Position numbers and translations under genes: made by a program. From positions 1,178,001 through 1,242,000 of the forward strand of contig OZ255629.1 in the NCBI GenBank assembly GCA_965276785.1: 64,000 nt of DNA. The letters are read 5' to 3'. This DNA is from LMUY01 sp965276785 (lineage in GTDB: Bacteria; Pseudomonadota; Alphaproteobacteria; Acetobacterales; Acetobacteraceae). Shown one piece after another: positions 1-9,877 of the stretch; positions within the stretch are counted from its first letter, which is position 1, and every line of letters begins with the position of its first letter. The notes below the pieces were generated by a model. It saw only the letters and a program-made list of their open reading frames with translations, made no database searches and was not told the origin of the DNA.

Positions 1-1270
<1,270 letters not shown>

Positions 1271-1285
1271 TCGAGCCTCGGTGGG

Positions 1286-4200
1286 TCAGGAAAGTGCGCG
1301 GATGCGCCACATACTATAGGGCCGCGCCGGGTCGAGTCGCGTGAATTGCGCTTTGCCGCGCCAGATCAGGCGCTCGCCGGTGAATAAATCTTCGGCCTCG
1401 AAAGCGGCGGACTCAGGAGCGCCCCAGGTCCAGAACGGAAACTCCCAGCCGGTCTGCTGCGATTGGCCGGGATCGTAAGAAATAGCGACCACGAGCACGT
1501 TGCTGCGATCCGGGGTAGCTTTCAGGAACACGCTCACCGCATCGTTGCCAGCGGGCAGGAAGGTCGCGGTCAGATGCGAATGCAGCGCCGGGTTCGCCCG
1601 GCGGATGCGATTGAGCGCGGTGATCTCGGGCACGATATTGCCGGGACGGTCCCAGTCCCAAGCGCGGATTTGATATTTCTCGCTGTCGAGATACTCCTCC
1701 CGGCCGGGCAGCGGCGTGCCCTCGCAGAGTTCAAAGCCGTTATACACGCCCCACAGCCCCGACAGCGTCGCCGCGAGCGCGGCCCGGACGAGGTAGGCGG
1801 AACGGCCGGCATGCTGCAGGTAAACCGGGTTGATGTCGGGCGTGTTGACGAAGAAGTGCGGCCGGAAAAACTCCCGCGGCCCGGGCTCGGCGAGTTCGGT
1901 CAGGTATTCCTCCATGTCGCGCTTGGTCTCGCGCCAGGTGAAATAGCTATAGGATTGGCTGAAGCCGGCCTTGGCGAGGCGATACATCACCTTCGGCCGG
2001 GTAAAGGCTTCGGCGAGGAACACCGCATCCGGGTAGCGCTCGCGCACGGCGGCGATCATCCAGCGCCAGAACGGCAGCGGCTTGGTGTGCGGGTTATCGA
2101 CCCGGATCAGCCGCACCCCGAGCTTGCACCAAAACAGCACCGCCTCGGCCAAGGCGAGCCACAGGCTCGGGATGGCGCCCTCGGCGTAAAAATCGACGTT
2201 GACGATGTCCTGGTACTTCTTGGGCGGGTTCTCAGCGTATTTGATCGAGCCATCCGGCCGCCAGTCGAACCACTCGCGGTGTTGCTTCAGCCATGGGTGA
2301 TCGGGCGAGCACTGGATGGCGAAGTCGATCGCGAGCTCAATCCCGTGCCCGGCGGCGGCCGCCACCAGGTGGCGGAAGTCGTCTTGCGTGCCGAGTTCCG
2401 GATGGATGGCGTCATGCCCGCCTTCGACCGAGCCGATGGCATAGGGGCTGCCCACGTCGTCCTCGCTCGGCGTCAGCGTGTTGTTGCGCCCTTTGCGGTT
2501 CACCCGGCCGATCGGCGAGACCGGCGGGAAATACAGCACGTCGAACCCCATGGCGCGAATACGCGGGAGGTGACGCTCCACATCGCCAAACGTGCCGTGC
2601 CGGTTGGGGTCGTCGCTCATCGAGCGGGGGAACACCTCATACCACGCGGCAAAGCCGGCGCCGCTGCGCTCGGCGTCGATGCGAACCGGGCGGGGCAGGC
2701 TGGCGGCGCGGGGCCGGTCGTCGGCGGCCTGCATCAGGCTGGCGAGTTCGGGCGAGAGGAAGCTCTGCAGCCGTTGCTCGTCGGGCGCGTCTTTCAGCCT
2801 GTCGGCCACCTGCCGCACGCTGGCGGCCAGGCTGCCCTTGGTGCGTGCGGCGGTGCGGGCGAGCAGCGCCACTCCCTCCTGCAGCTCGAGCCGCACTTCG
2901 ACGCCGGCGGCAGTTTTCTTGGCGAGTTCGTCCTTAAACGAGGCGAACTCGTCGCGCCAGGCTTCGATGCTGTATTCGTAGCCGCCCAACCGGGTCAGCG
3001 GCAGCTCGGCAGCGTAGCGGTCGTTGCCGAGCGGACGCATGCGCACCTCGTGCGTGCCGCCGTCGCCCGGCTCGTGCCAGCGCAGCACCGCCGCCAACTG
3101 GTCGTGGCCGTCGCAAATCACATCCGCGCTGACCGTCACCACCTCGCCCACCACGCGCTTGACCGGCATCGAGCCATCTTCGACGCAGGGCGCCACCGCC
3201 TCGATGGCCACGCGGGGGCTATTGGCGGCGTGGCGCGCTGCGTCCGCTTCCAGCGCTGCGGCACTGGCTGGCGGCGCGGCGGCGGCGGCATGGAACATCA
3301 GCAGTTCGCCCGGCGCCAGCAGCAGCTTGCTGCCGGGCACCAGCGCGCCATCGGCCCAAGCGAGCGCGCCGCCGACCCGCGGCAGGATTTGCGCCGGGTC
3401 AATGGAGCGAACCCGCGCCACATCGGTGTTCAGCAGCGTCAGCCGCGCCTCAGTGGCGAAGCGGGCGTCCGCCGCGTCGGTCTGCAGCAGAGCCATGGGA
3501 GCGGACCCAGGGCCGGCGAGTGACTGCATGCCGCCGGCCAGGCCGTTGCCGCGCGCCAGCGCCCCGTTCATCGCCGCCAGATCGACATGGACCGTGGCGC
3601 CCTCCCTCGCGGGCGCGCTGCGGCCGAACGGGTCCATGGCCCGCCGCGCACCGGTCTCGAACCCGGCAGGCACCAGCCACCCGTCGCCGAACACGCAGGC
3701 CAGCCCGGCCGCCCGGCGCAGGGTCGCGCCCAGCCGCGCCGGATCGTGCACCGAGGCGGCAACCCGGGCGCCGAACGGCGCCTCAGGGCAGGCCAACAGC
3801 GGGGCCAAGCGGCGCAGCATGGCGCACTCGTCCCAGAACCACTCGGCCTGGCCATCCCACCAGGGGAGCGAGGGGACCACGAAGTCCGACCCGCCGAGCC
3901 GCGCCAAGCCTTCGCGGGCGACACCCGGGGTCCAGGCGATCAGCGTCGCGGCCGGGATGGCGGCACGCAACGGGGCGAACGCGTCCGCGGCTTCGGCAAG
4001 GCCCAGCACACGGAAGCCAGCCACTCCGGCCGCAATGAACCGCGCCGCGTAACGGCCCCACCAGGCACCGGCCGCCGCCGCGTCTGCCGGGTTGCGGACA
4101 TGGCGAGGCGTGTTGTGGCGCGGGTCGAGCGGGTCGGCCGGCTCCACGGCCGCGAACGCCGGCGCGCTGCCTTCGAAATCGACCGCGAGCGACGCCACAG

Positions 4201-4525
4201 GCAGGTCAAGCAACAGGGCGAGGCCGTGCTCGCGGCTGCGCTGCGCCAGGCGCTCCAGGGCGTGTCCCGCCACCGCGTCGCCGAACGCGGGGTGCATCTC
4301 GTCCAGGCTGGCCGGGGCGAACCGATCGCCATCCGCGCCGGGCCGCCAGGGCGGCGGCAGCAGCACGGCGGTAAAACCAAGCCGGGCGGCTTCTCCCATC
4401 GCATGGTCGAGGTCGCCGGCCACAAAATCGAGATACCGGACCCGGACCCGCTCGGTGCGGGCGGGCGCGGCGTCCGGTTCCTGGGGGGCGGGGCGCCCGG
4501 TGACGGCCTTGTCGATCGCATTCAT
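1286..4525 (-). CDS. glgE: Alpha-1,4-glucan:maltose-1-phosphate maltosyltransferase with an extra N-terminal amylase-like domain
   Basis: GlgE transfers maltosyl units from maltose-1-phosphate to a growing alpha-1,4-glucan. The protein is about 1079 residues from the ATG at 4525, against roughly 660-700 for actinobacterial GlgE. The C-terminal two thirds hold a beta-sandwich N/S-type domain (about residues 440-560) and the GH13 barrel. D810 in RVDNPHTKP and E839 in LAEAFTRP are 29 residues apart, the spacing of the known nucleophile and acid/base pair. The first ~400 residues look like a second, degenerate amylase-type barrel. A TTG at 4594 in the same frame would add 23 residues, but the ATG fits better. 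It lies between phyR and treS on the same strand with short gaps, so stress-linked expression is plausible. Confidence 0.93.
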   Translation of the reverse strand: MNAIDKAVTGRPAPQEPDAAPARTERVRVRYLDFVAGDLDHAMGEAARLGFTAVLLPPPWRPGADGDRFAPASLDEMHPAFGDAVAGHALERLAQRSREHGLALLLDLPVASLAVDFEGSAPAFAAVEPADPLDPRHNTPRHVRNPADAAAAGAWWGRYAARFIAAGVAGFRVLGLAEAADAFAPLRAAIPAATLIAWTPGVAREGLARLGGSDFVVPSLPWWDGQAEWFWDECAMLRRLAPLLACPEAPFGARVAASVHDPARLGATLRRAAGLACVFGDGWLVPAGFETGARRAMDPFGRSAPAREGATVHVDLAAMNGALARGNGLAGGMQSLAGPGSAPMALLQTDAADARFATEARLTLLNTDVARVRSIDPAQILPRVGGALAWADGALVPGSKLLLAPGELLMFHAAAAAPPASAAALEADAARHAANSPRVAIEAVAPCVEDGSMPVKRVVGEVVTVSADVICDGHDQLAAVLRWHEPGDGGTHEVRMRPLGNDRYAAELPLTRLGGYEYSIEAWRDEFASFKDELAKKTAAGVEVRLELQEGVALLARTAARTKGSLAASVRQVADRLKDAPDEQRLQSFLSPELASLMQAADDRPRAASLPRPVRIDAERSGAGFAAWYEVFPRSMSDDPNRHGTFGDVERHLPRIRAMGFDVLYFPPVSPIGRVNRKGRNNTLTPSEDDVGSPYAIGSVEGGHDAIHPELGTQDDFRHLVAAAAGHGIELAIDFAIQCSPDHPWLKQHREWFDWRPDGSIKYAENPPKKYQDIVNVDFYAEGAIPSLWLALAEAVLFWCKLGVRLIRVDNPHTKPLPFWRWMIAAVRERYPDAVFLAEAFTRPKVMYRLAKAGFSQSYSYFTWRETKRDMEEYLTELAEPGPREFFRPHFFVNTPDINPVYLQHAGRSAYLVRAALAATLSGLWGVYNGFELCEGTPLPGREEYLDSEKYQIRAWDWDRPGNIVPEITALNRIRRANPALHSHLTATFLPAGNDAVSVFLKATPDRSNVLVVAISYDPGQSQQTGWEFPFWTWGAPESAAFEAEDLFTGERLIWRGKAQFTRLDPARPYSMWRIRALS

Positions 4526-4597
4526 GCTGGCATGAGCCCTGTGCAGCGCGCGGGAAGCGAAGGTCAGACGTTGTCGAGGAAGGCCAGTTCCCAAAGC

Positions 4598-5335
4598 TCA
4601 GTCGATGCGCACGCCGCCGGTGACGGCCTGATAGGTGGCGATGGCGAGCGTCAGCGGTTCGAACGGCTTGGTGATAACGAAGGCCGGCTCGAGCGCATCC
4701 CCCGTCAACAAGCGCTCGGGATAGGCGGTGACGAAGATCACGGGGGCATAGTGGCTGCGCATGATACGGGCCACCGCCGAGCTGCCATCGCCGCCGGCGC
4801 CCAGGTTGATATCGGCCAGGATCAAGCCGGGCCGGTGCAGCCGCGCGATTTCCACCGCATCGGCCTCCGTGCTCGCGACCCCCACCACCCGGTGGCCGCA
4901 GCCGAGCACCAGTTCCTCGATGTCCATGGCGATGATCGGCTCGTCCTCGATGATTAGCACATCCGTGGCGGCGGCGGCGCGGAGGTGGTCGCGCGCGTCC
5001 GCCAGCATCGCCTCGGCGGCTGGCAGGTCGGCGCCCACCAGGGCGGCGGCGGCGGCCAGCGGCACTTCCTCCAGCGAGGTGAGCAACACAAGATGGCGCT
5101 GCTGGTCGGACATAAGGTGGGTCGGGCCGGTCGTGGCTGCGGCGCTCGCCTGCTGGAGGATGCCCTCGTACAACGCCAGCCGCGGCTCGGGCTGCCCCGA
5201 AGCGCCGGCAAGCAGGCCGCGAACGGCGTCGGCCACCATTTGGTCGCCACGGGCTTGGCTGCCGGCGAGCGCGCGGGCGAAGCGGCGGCCATAGGGCAGG
5301 GCGCGCAACAGGTCCTCGCGGCGGAAGCTGGTCAT
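4598..5335 (-). CDS. phyR: PhyR-type response regulator, anti-anti-sigma factor of the general stress response
   Basis: PhyR mimics a sigma factor: once phosphorylated it binds NepR and frees EcfG. The 245-residue protein has a sigma-like N-terminal half (about 1-120) and a receiver domain from about 125. The receiver starts DVLIIEDEPIIAMDI and has the phosphoacceptor D175 in ILADINLGAGGDG, followed by a conserved Thr (FVTAYPERLL) and Lys (FVITKPFEP). Length and domain order match PhyR well. It is transcribed divergently from an EcfG-like sigma factor, with nepR and a sensor kinase downstream of that, which is the usual gene neighbourhood. I saw no GGAAC-type promoter in the 75 bases upstream. 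Confidence 0.95.
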   Translation of the reverse strand: MTSFRREDLLRALPYGRRFARALAGSQARGDQMVADAVRGLLAGASGQPEPRLALYEGILQQASAAATTGPTHLMSDQQRHLVLLTSLEEVPLAAAAALVGADLPAAEAMLADARDHLRAAAATDVLIIEDEPIIAMDIEELVLGCGHRVVGVASTEADAVEIARLHRPGLILADINLGAGGDGSSAVARIMRSHYAPVIFVTAYPERLLTGDALEPAFVITKPFEPLTLAIATYQAVTGGVRID

Positions 5336-5409
5336 AACAAAACCTCTACTTGCCCGGCGCGCGGCAGCGGGGAATAGGAGCGCGTGAAAAGTCGCGGTAG
5401 ACCCAGACG

Positions 5410-5940
5410 TTGAGCCAGATCGCCAGTCGCAAGCCCGCCGCCGCCAGCGCCACGGAGTCGCTGCGGCGCAACATGCTGGCGTTGCTGCCGGACTTGCGGG
5501 CTTTTGCGCGTTTTTTGGCCCGGGACCGGGTGACTGCCGACGATTTGGTGCAGGACACGCTGGTGCGGGCGCTTGCCGCGCTCGATCAGTTTCAGCCTGG
5601 AACCAACCTGAAGGCCTGGCTGTTCACGATCTTGCGCAACCAGTTCTTCGAGCAGGCGCGGCGTCGGCAGCGGGAGACGGCGGCGCTGGGGGCTCACGGA
5701 CCGATCGAGGAGGCCGTCCCGGGCCAGCAGGGCGATCGCAGCGCCATGCGCGACCTCCAGCGCCAACTCTGGCAATTGCCGCCGTTGCTGCGCGAGGCGT
5801 TGGTGCTGGTGGGAGCCCAGGAACTGACCCATGAAGAGGCAGCGCTCATTTGCGGCGTAGCCGTCGGAACCATGCGCGCCCGGGTGTCGCGCGCACGCAC
5901 CCAGCTCGCCCGGATCCTGGCGCCGGGCGAGACGGGCTAG
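5410..5940 (+). CDS. EcfG-type ECF sigma factor (first of two)
   Basis: This is a 176-residue extracytoplasmic-function sigma factor. Region 2 is FARFLARDRVTADDLVQDTL with FQPGTNLKAWLFTILRNQF after it. Region 4 is the helix-turn-helix HEEAALICGVAVGTMRARVSR. The FQPGTN..AWLFTILRN signature is that of the EcfG (ECF15) group held by NepR. The start is taken at TTG 5410, because EcfG proteins normally have about 20 residues before the conserved LLALLP stretch; ATG 5473 is the alternative but would trim this lead. The gene is divergent from phyR and is followed by a second EcfG-like gene, so it should act in the same stress circuit. Confidence 0.88.
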   Translation: MSQIASRKPAAASATESLRRNMLALLPDLRAFARFLARDRVTADDLVQDTLVRALAALDQFQPGTNLKAWLFTILRNQFFEQARRRQRETAALGAHGPIEEAVPGQQGDRSAMRDLQRQLWQLPPLLREALVLVGAQELTHEEAALICGVAVGTMRARVSRARTQLARILAPGETG

Positions 5941-6111
5941 CGGAGAAATCACAAGATGCGGGCCGTCCATGCTGGCGCACCCTAGCGGGGCTTTGGCGTC
6001 CAGCAACCGCGGCCGTTGTCCGGCGGCGGCGGCTCGCGTTTTCGTGTTGCAGCCGATGCAGCGTTTGCCCAGGCTGCGTCATTGGTCGGATACACGATGG
6101 AGCGCGACCCT

Positions 6112-6681
6112 ATGACGAACACGTTTCACGACCAGGTTATCACCATCCTACCGAAGCTGCGTGTTCAAGCGCTGGCACTCACGCGCAACCGGTCGGCAGC
6201 GGAGGACCTGGTGCAGGACGCTGTGTGCAACGCCCTCTCGGCGCATATGACCTTCATCCCGGGCACCAACTTCGCTGCCTGGATGCACCGCATCCTGCGC
6301 AACCGCTTCATCTCCAACCTGCGCAAGCGCCGCGACACCACCGACATCGACGATGTGCCGCAGTCCGTGTTCGCCACCGACGCTCCCCACGAGGACCGCC
6401 TGGCACTCAAGGAACTCGGCGTAGCGATGGACCGGCTGCCATCTGACCAGCGTGAGGCGCTGGTGATGGTGGTGGTGCATGGCATGAGCTACGAAGCGCT
6501 CGCTGAGGCAACCGGCTGTGCTGTGGGCACGGCGAAAAGCCGGGTGTTTCGCGCCCGGCGGCAGCTCGAAGCCTGGTTGATGGGCGAGGCGAAAGAGAAC
6601 GGCCGCTCCACCCGCCGGATCGACCGCACGATGCTGCTGTCGCAAGGGCCGCTATCGGGTGACGACAGTCGCGCCAACTAA
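6112..6681 (+). CDS. EcfG-like ECF sigma factor (second of two)
   Basis: This is a second ECF sigma factor of about 189 residues, with region 2 ALTRNRSAAEDLVQDAV and IPGTNFAAWMHRILRNRF, and region 4 SYEALAEATGCAVGTAKSRV. The PGTN..AW..RILRN motif again points to the EcfG group, but the sequence differs clearly from its neighbour, for example MHRILRN in place of LFTILRN. The start is ATG 6112, which has a GGAG about 10 bases upstream; ATG 6097 and further-upstream codons are possible but lack a good ribosome site. It lies between the first sigma gene and nepR. A recent tandem duplicate is unlikely given the divergence; the two may have different promoter ranges or NepR affinities (inference). 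Confidence 0.88.
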   Translation: MTNTFHDQVITILPKLRVQALALTRNRSAAEDLVQDAVCNALSAHMTFIPGTNFAAWMHRILRNRFISNLRKRRDTTDIDDVPQSVFATDAPHEDRLALKELGVAMDRLPSDQREALVMVVVHGMSYEALAEATGCAVGTAKSRVFRARRQLEAWLMGEAKENGRSTRRIDRTMLLSQGPLSGDDSRAN

Positions 6682-6721
6682 TATCCCGGCTGCTTGAGAG
6701 CGGCGACCACGGTATTCTTAC

Positions 6722-6746
6722 GGAACCGGCCACAGGGTGGCCGGTT
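6722..6746 (+). promoter_or_regulatory. Candidate EcfG-dependent promoter overlapping a perfect palindrome, upstream of nepR
   Basis: GGAAC at 6722-6726 is followed after 16 bases by GGTT at 6743-6746. That is one mismatch from the EcfG consensus GGAAC-N16/17-CGTT, 38 bases before the nepR ATG. The same bases form an 11-bp perfect stem (GAACCGGCCAC / GTGGCCGGTTC) with a 3-base loop. So the site could instead, or also, be an attenuator or terminator of the preceding sigma gene. There is no T-run after the hairpin. Confidence 0.4.
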
Positions 6747-6783
6747 CTCATGTCCGGAGCGTGGTGGTGTGAAGCATCCGGAC

Positions 6784-6954
6784 ATGACGGACCGTAACCC
6801 AAAGCAGGGCAAGCGCGACGAACAGCCTGGGTCCAAGACCAAGGCGTTCGACATATGGCTCAAGCGGGGCTTGCACCAGATCTACGACGACGTGGCAAAC
6901 GAACCCATTCCGGAAGATCTGCTGAAGCTGATTGAAGATGACCGGGACAAGTGA
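6784..6954 (+). CDS. nepR: NepR anti-sigma factor
   Basis: NepR binds and silences EcfG until phosphorylated PhyR removes it. The 56-residue product carries the family core FDIWLKRGLHQIYDDVANEP followed by IPEDLLKLIEDD, which covers the two conserved helices. The ATG at 6784 is used; an in-frame GTG at 6769 would add five residues. Its TGA overlaps the GTG start of the kinase gene as GTGA, so the two are translationally coupled. A candidate EcfG-type promoter lies just upstream, which would give the usual autoregulation. Confidence 0.93.
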   Translation: MTDRNPKQGKRDEQPGSKTKAFDIWLKRGLHQIYDDVANEPIPEDLLKLIEDDRDK

Positions 6955-8654
6955 AGCTTCCGCGGCTACCAAGCGGGTGGTCGCGGGCGGGCCAGACGCG
7001 CAGCCGCTTGGTGGCGCTGTCCGCCATTGCGGCGCTGCCGATTGCCCTGATGGCGGCAACCATCGTCTGGCAGGACTATCGCGAGGTCGACCGGGGCGCC
7101 GAAGAACGGGCCGCGATCGTGTCCGGCCAGGTGCTCGCCGAGTTGCGCAGCCAAATCGCCATCGCTGGAACGGCGGCAATTGCCGCGGCGGCGCCGGCCG
7201 CCGCCCATCCTTGCCCGGCTGCCGTAGCACAACCGCCACCGCGACTTTACGTGTTCGGCCCGGACGGGCACCGGCGGTGCGAATGGCACATCCCGCCACC
7301 TGAGACCGGCGGCCTGCTGTCTTGGTTCGATCGCGCCGACCAAGGGGCGCCATTCACCTTGGGCTCTGTGGGCAGCACCGGCCCCTTCTTCGTCGCAGCA
7401 CCTGTTGGCAATGGCGTCGTTGCCGCCGAACTGCTCCCGCCAGCGTGGCTGCCATTGGCCCTGCCGCTGGACTTGGCCCGCAACCATGCCGCGGCCTGGC
7501 TCATCGACGATCGGCAGCGGATCACATCGGCCATCGGCGACATGACGGACGCCCTGCCTTCGATCACGATCCTGACCACTCTCTTGGCCGGCCGACGCTC
7601 CTTGGTGCGCGGGGCTTCGGCGACAAACCGCTTCTATGCCTATGCCGCCTCCAACGTGCTGGGAGGCTGGCAACTGATCGTCGCCATCGATGCGGAGCCG
7701 GAGCACCGGCGAGCAATCCACGTGTTGTTCCTGCGAGCGGCGGAGTTGGGCGTCCTGTTGCTGGCGGGGCTGGCAGCCATGGTGTTTGGCGCCGACGTGG
7801 CCTTTGGCGCCCCGTTGCGCCGGCTCAGCGACGGCGTGAGCGCGTGGCGAGCCGGCGCCGTGTTTACCCCTGGAGACCTCACCGGCGCACCCGATGAAGT
7901 GCGGCATTTGGCCCACTCGTTTGCCGAGGCGACGGCCGGTCTGCGCGACAAGGAGTCGGCGCTCGCCCAGGCACAGCAGCAGCAAACGCAGCTTGTGCTG
8001 GAGGTGCACCATCGGGTCAAAAACAACCTGCAGATCGTCGCAAGCTTGCTGAACCTGCAAGCCAGCCGGATCCGAGTGCCGGAGGCGCGCGCCGAGTTCC
8101 AGGCGGCGCGGGACCGGGTGCGTGCGCTCGCAACCCTGCACCGGCACCTCTATGCCGACGGCGAGTTGCACATGATTAACATGCGCTCGTTCCTCGCCGA
8201 ATTGTGCGGACAGCTCTTCCAGGCCCTGGGGGAGACGGAGGGTGAGCGCATCAAGCTGCTGATCGAAGCACCGGAGCTGCGCATCTCCAGTGACGAGGCG
8301 GTGCCGCTGGCGCTGATTGTCACCGAAATCGTCACCAATTCGGTGAAATACGCCTTCCCCAACGGCCGAACCGGTCGGATCTGCGTCCAGCTTATCCAAG
8401 CGGGCCCGATGCTCGACCTGGCGATTAGTGACGATGGCGTCGGGATTGACCCAGCCGATCGGGCCAGCCGGGAGCGGGAGGGGATCGGCTTGCGGCTGGT
8501 GCGCGGGTTCAGCCGCCAGTTGGGCGCGACCCTGGAAGTCGCGCATGGCGACGGCACCCGCTACGGGCTTCGGCTGTCCCGCCGGACGCTCAATCAGCCA
8601 ATGCGCTCCGAAGCGCTGGACGACGCCTTGCCGACAACGGAGAATGCGACGTGA
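6951..8654 (+). CDS. HWE/HisKA_2 sensor histidine kinase of the general stress response (PhyK-like)
   Basis: The 567-residue membrane kinase probably phosphorylates PhyR. It has a first membrane segment near residues 22-40, a periplasmic sensor region with cysteines to about 255, a second membrane segment near 263-285, and a HAMP-like stretch. The HisKA_2 box EVHHRVKNNLQIVASLLNLQ has the likely phospho-histidine H354. The ATPase domain shows the N box IVTEIVTNSVKYAFPNG and the G box SDDGVGID...GIGLRLV. The GTG start overlaps the nepR stop. The kinase class and gene order match PhyK/PhyT-type kinases; the sensed signal cannot be read from the sequence. Confidence 0.9.
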   Translation: MKLPRLPSGWSRAGQTRSRLVALSAIAALPIALMAATIVWQDYREVDRGAEERAAIVSGQVLAELRSQIAIAGTAAIAAAAPAAAHPCPAAVAQPPPRLYVFGPDGHRRCEWHIPPPETGGLLSWFDRADQGAPFTLGSVGSTGPFFVAAPVGNGVVAAELLPPAWLPLALPLDLARNHAAAWLIDDRQRITSAIGDMTDALPSITILTTLLAGRRSLVRGASATNRFYAYAASNVLGGWQLIVAIDAEPEHRRAIHVLFLRAAELGVLLLAGLAAMVFGADVAFGAPLRRLSDGVSAWRAGAVFTPGDLTGAPDEVRHLAHSFAEATAGLRDKESALAQAQQQQTQLVLEVHHRVKNNLQIVASLLNLQASRIRVPEARAEFQAARDRVRALATLHRHLYADGELHMINMRSFLAELCGQLFQALGETEGERIKLLIEAPELRISSDEAVPLALIVTEIVTNSVKYAFPNGRTGRICVQLIQAGPMLDLAISDDGVGIDPADRASREREGIGLRLVRGFSRQLGATLEVAHGDGTRYGLRLSRRTLNQPMRSEALDDALPTTENAT

Positions 8655-9817
8655 TGACCCAATCCCCCGAGATCGACCCGGCCCTGGTCGCCCAACTCAC
8701 TGGCTGGCGCCGCCACCTGCATTCCCACCCAGAATTGTCGCTGCAGGAGAGTGCCACGGCGGCCTTCGTCGCCGCCCGGCTCGCCGAGCTGGGCATCGAG
8801 CACGCCACTGGCATTGGCGGCCACGGCGTCGTGGCCACCATCCGTCGCGGCGCCTCCAACCGCAGCGTCGGGCTGCGGGCGGACATGGATGCGCTGCCGA
8901 TTGAGGAGCAGACCGGCGCCGCCTATGGCTCCACCCGGCCCGGCGTGATGCATGCCTGCGGGCATGACGGCCACACCACCAGTCTGCTCGGCGCGGCAGC
9001 ACTGTTGGCGCGCGAGACCGACTGGACCGGCACCGTTCACTTGGTGTTCCAGCCCGCGGAAGAAGGCTATGGCGGCGCGAAGGCCATGCTGAAGGACGGT
9101 CTACTCGACCGCTTTCCGATGGAGCGCATCTTCGGCTACCACAACATGCCGGGCATTCCCGCCGGGGAGCTGGTGGTGCATACCGGCCCGGTGATGGCGG
9201 AGGGCTCGCGGGTGGGGATCACCATCGAGGGGCATGCCGGGCATGCGGCCATGCCGCATCTGACGCGGGACCCGATGCTGGCGGCGGCCCATGTGATTGT
9301 GGCGTTGCAATCGATCGTCGCGCGCAATGTGGACCCGATGCAGACGGCGGTGATCTCCATCTGCACCATCGAGGGCGGCCAAGCGTCCAACCAAATCCCG
9401 CACCGCGTGGTCATGACCGGCACGTTCCGCAGCCACCAGCCGGAGGTGCACGCGCAAGTGGAGGCCGGCATCCGGCGCATCGCGGCCGGCGTCGCCGCAA
9501 CGTTCGATGTCGCGGCGACGGTGGAGATCCACACCGGCGTGGTCCGGACCGCCAATGCGCCGGAAGGCGCGGACCTGGCGGCGCAGGCGGCCGAGGGCGT
9601 GGGATTGGCGGTGCATCGCGACGTGGCCCCCTCGATGGCGAGCGAGGACTTTGGCGAATACCTGCAGCACCGCCCGGGCGCTTTCGTCTGGATCGGCAAC
9701 GGGCCGTCCGGCGGCGGGCGCGAGCTGCACAACCCGCATTACGACTTCAACGACGCGATCTTGCCCGCCGCCGCCCGCTTCCTCGCCAGCGCCGCCAAGA
9801 CGTCGCTGGCCGCCTGA
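8654..9817 (+). CDS. M20 family amidohydrolase (hippurate hydrolase / N-acyl amino acid hydrolase type)
   Basis: This 387-residue cytosolic metallopeptidase-fold enzyme probably cleaves N-acyl amino acids. Metal ligands of the M20D family are visible: H100, C102 and H104 in MHACGHDGHTTSLLG, E136 and E137 in QPAEEGYGGAKAML, and a late His in RELHNPHYDFND. The lid domain falls around residues 180-300. The start is ATG 8654, overlapping the kinase stop (TGATG); GTG 8651 is an alternative. The stop-start overlap with a stress sensor kinase is unusual and suggests co-expression, but there is no evidence that the enzyme acts in signalling. Substrate preference cannot be told from the sequence. Confidence 0.87.
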   Translation: MTQSPEIDPALVAQLTGWRRHLHSHPELSLQESATAAFVAARLAELGIEHATGIGGHGVVATIRRGASNRSVGLRADMDALPIEEQTGAAYGSTRPGVMHACGHDGHTTSLLGAAALLARETDWTGTVHLVFQPAEEGYGGAKAMLKDGLLDRFPMERIFGYHNMPGIPAGELVVHTGPVMAEGSRVGITIEGHAGHAAMPHLTRDPMLAAAHVIVALQSIVARNVDPMQTAVISICTIEGGQASNQIPHRVVMTGTFRSHQPEVHAQVEAGIRRIAAGVAATFDVAATVEIHTGVVRTANAPEGADLAAQAAEGVGLAVHRDVAPSMASEDFGEYLQHRPGAFVWIGNGPSGGGRELHNPHYDFNDAILPAAARFLASAAKTSLAA

Positions 9818-9877
9818 CGTAGGTTTAACCCGCCAGATGGGTGGGCAGGTCTGCGCTCACCCGCTACATCGCCAAAC

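Noticed and set aside
1463..3523. Open frame of 686 codons opposite glgE
   Set aside because: It is fully antisense to a confident GlgE, shows no domain, and long antisense frames are expected in GC-rich DNA.
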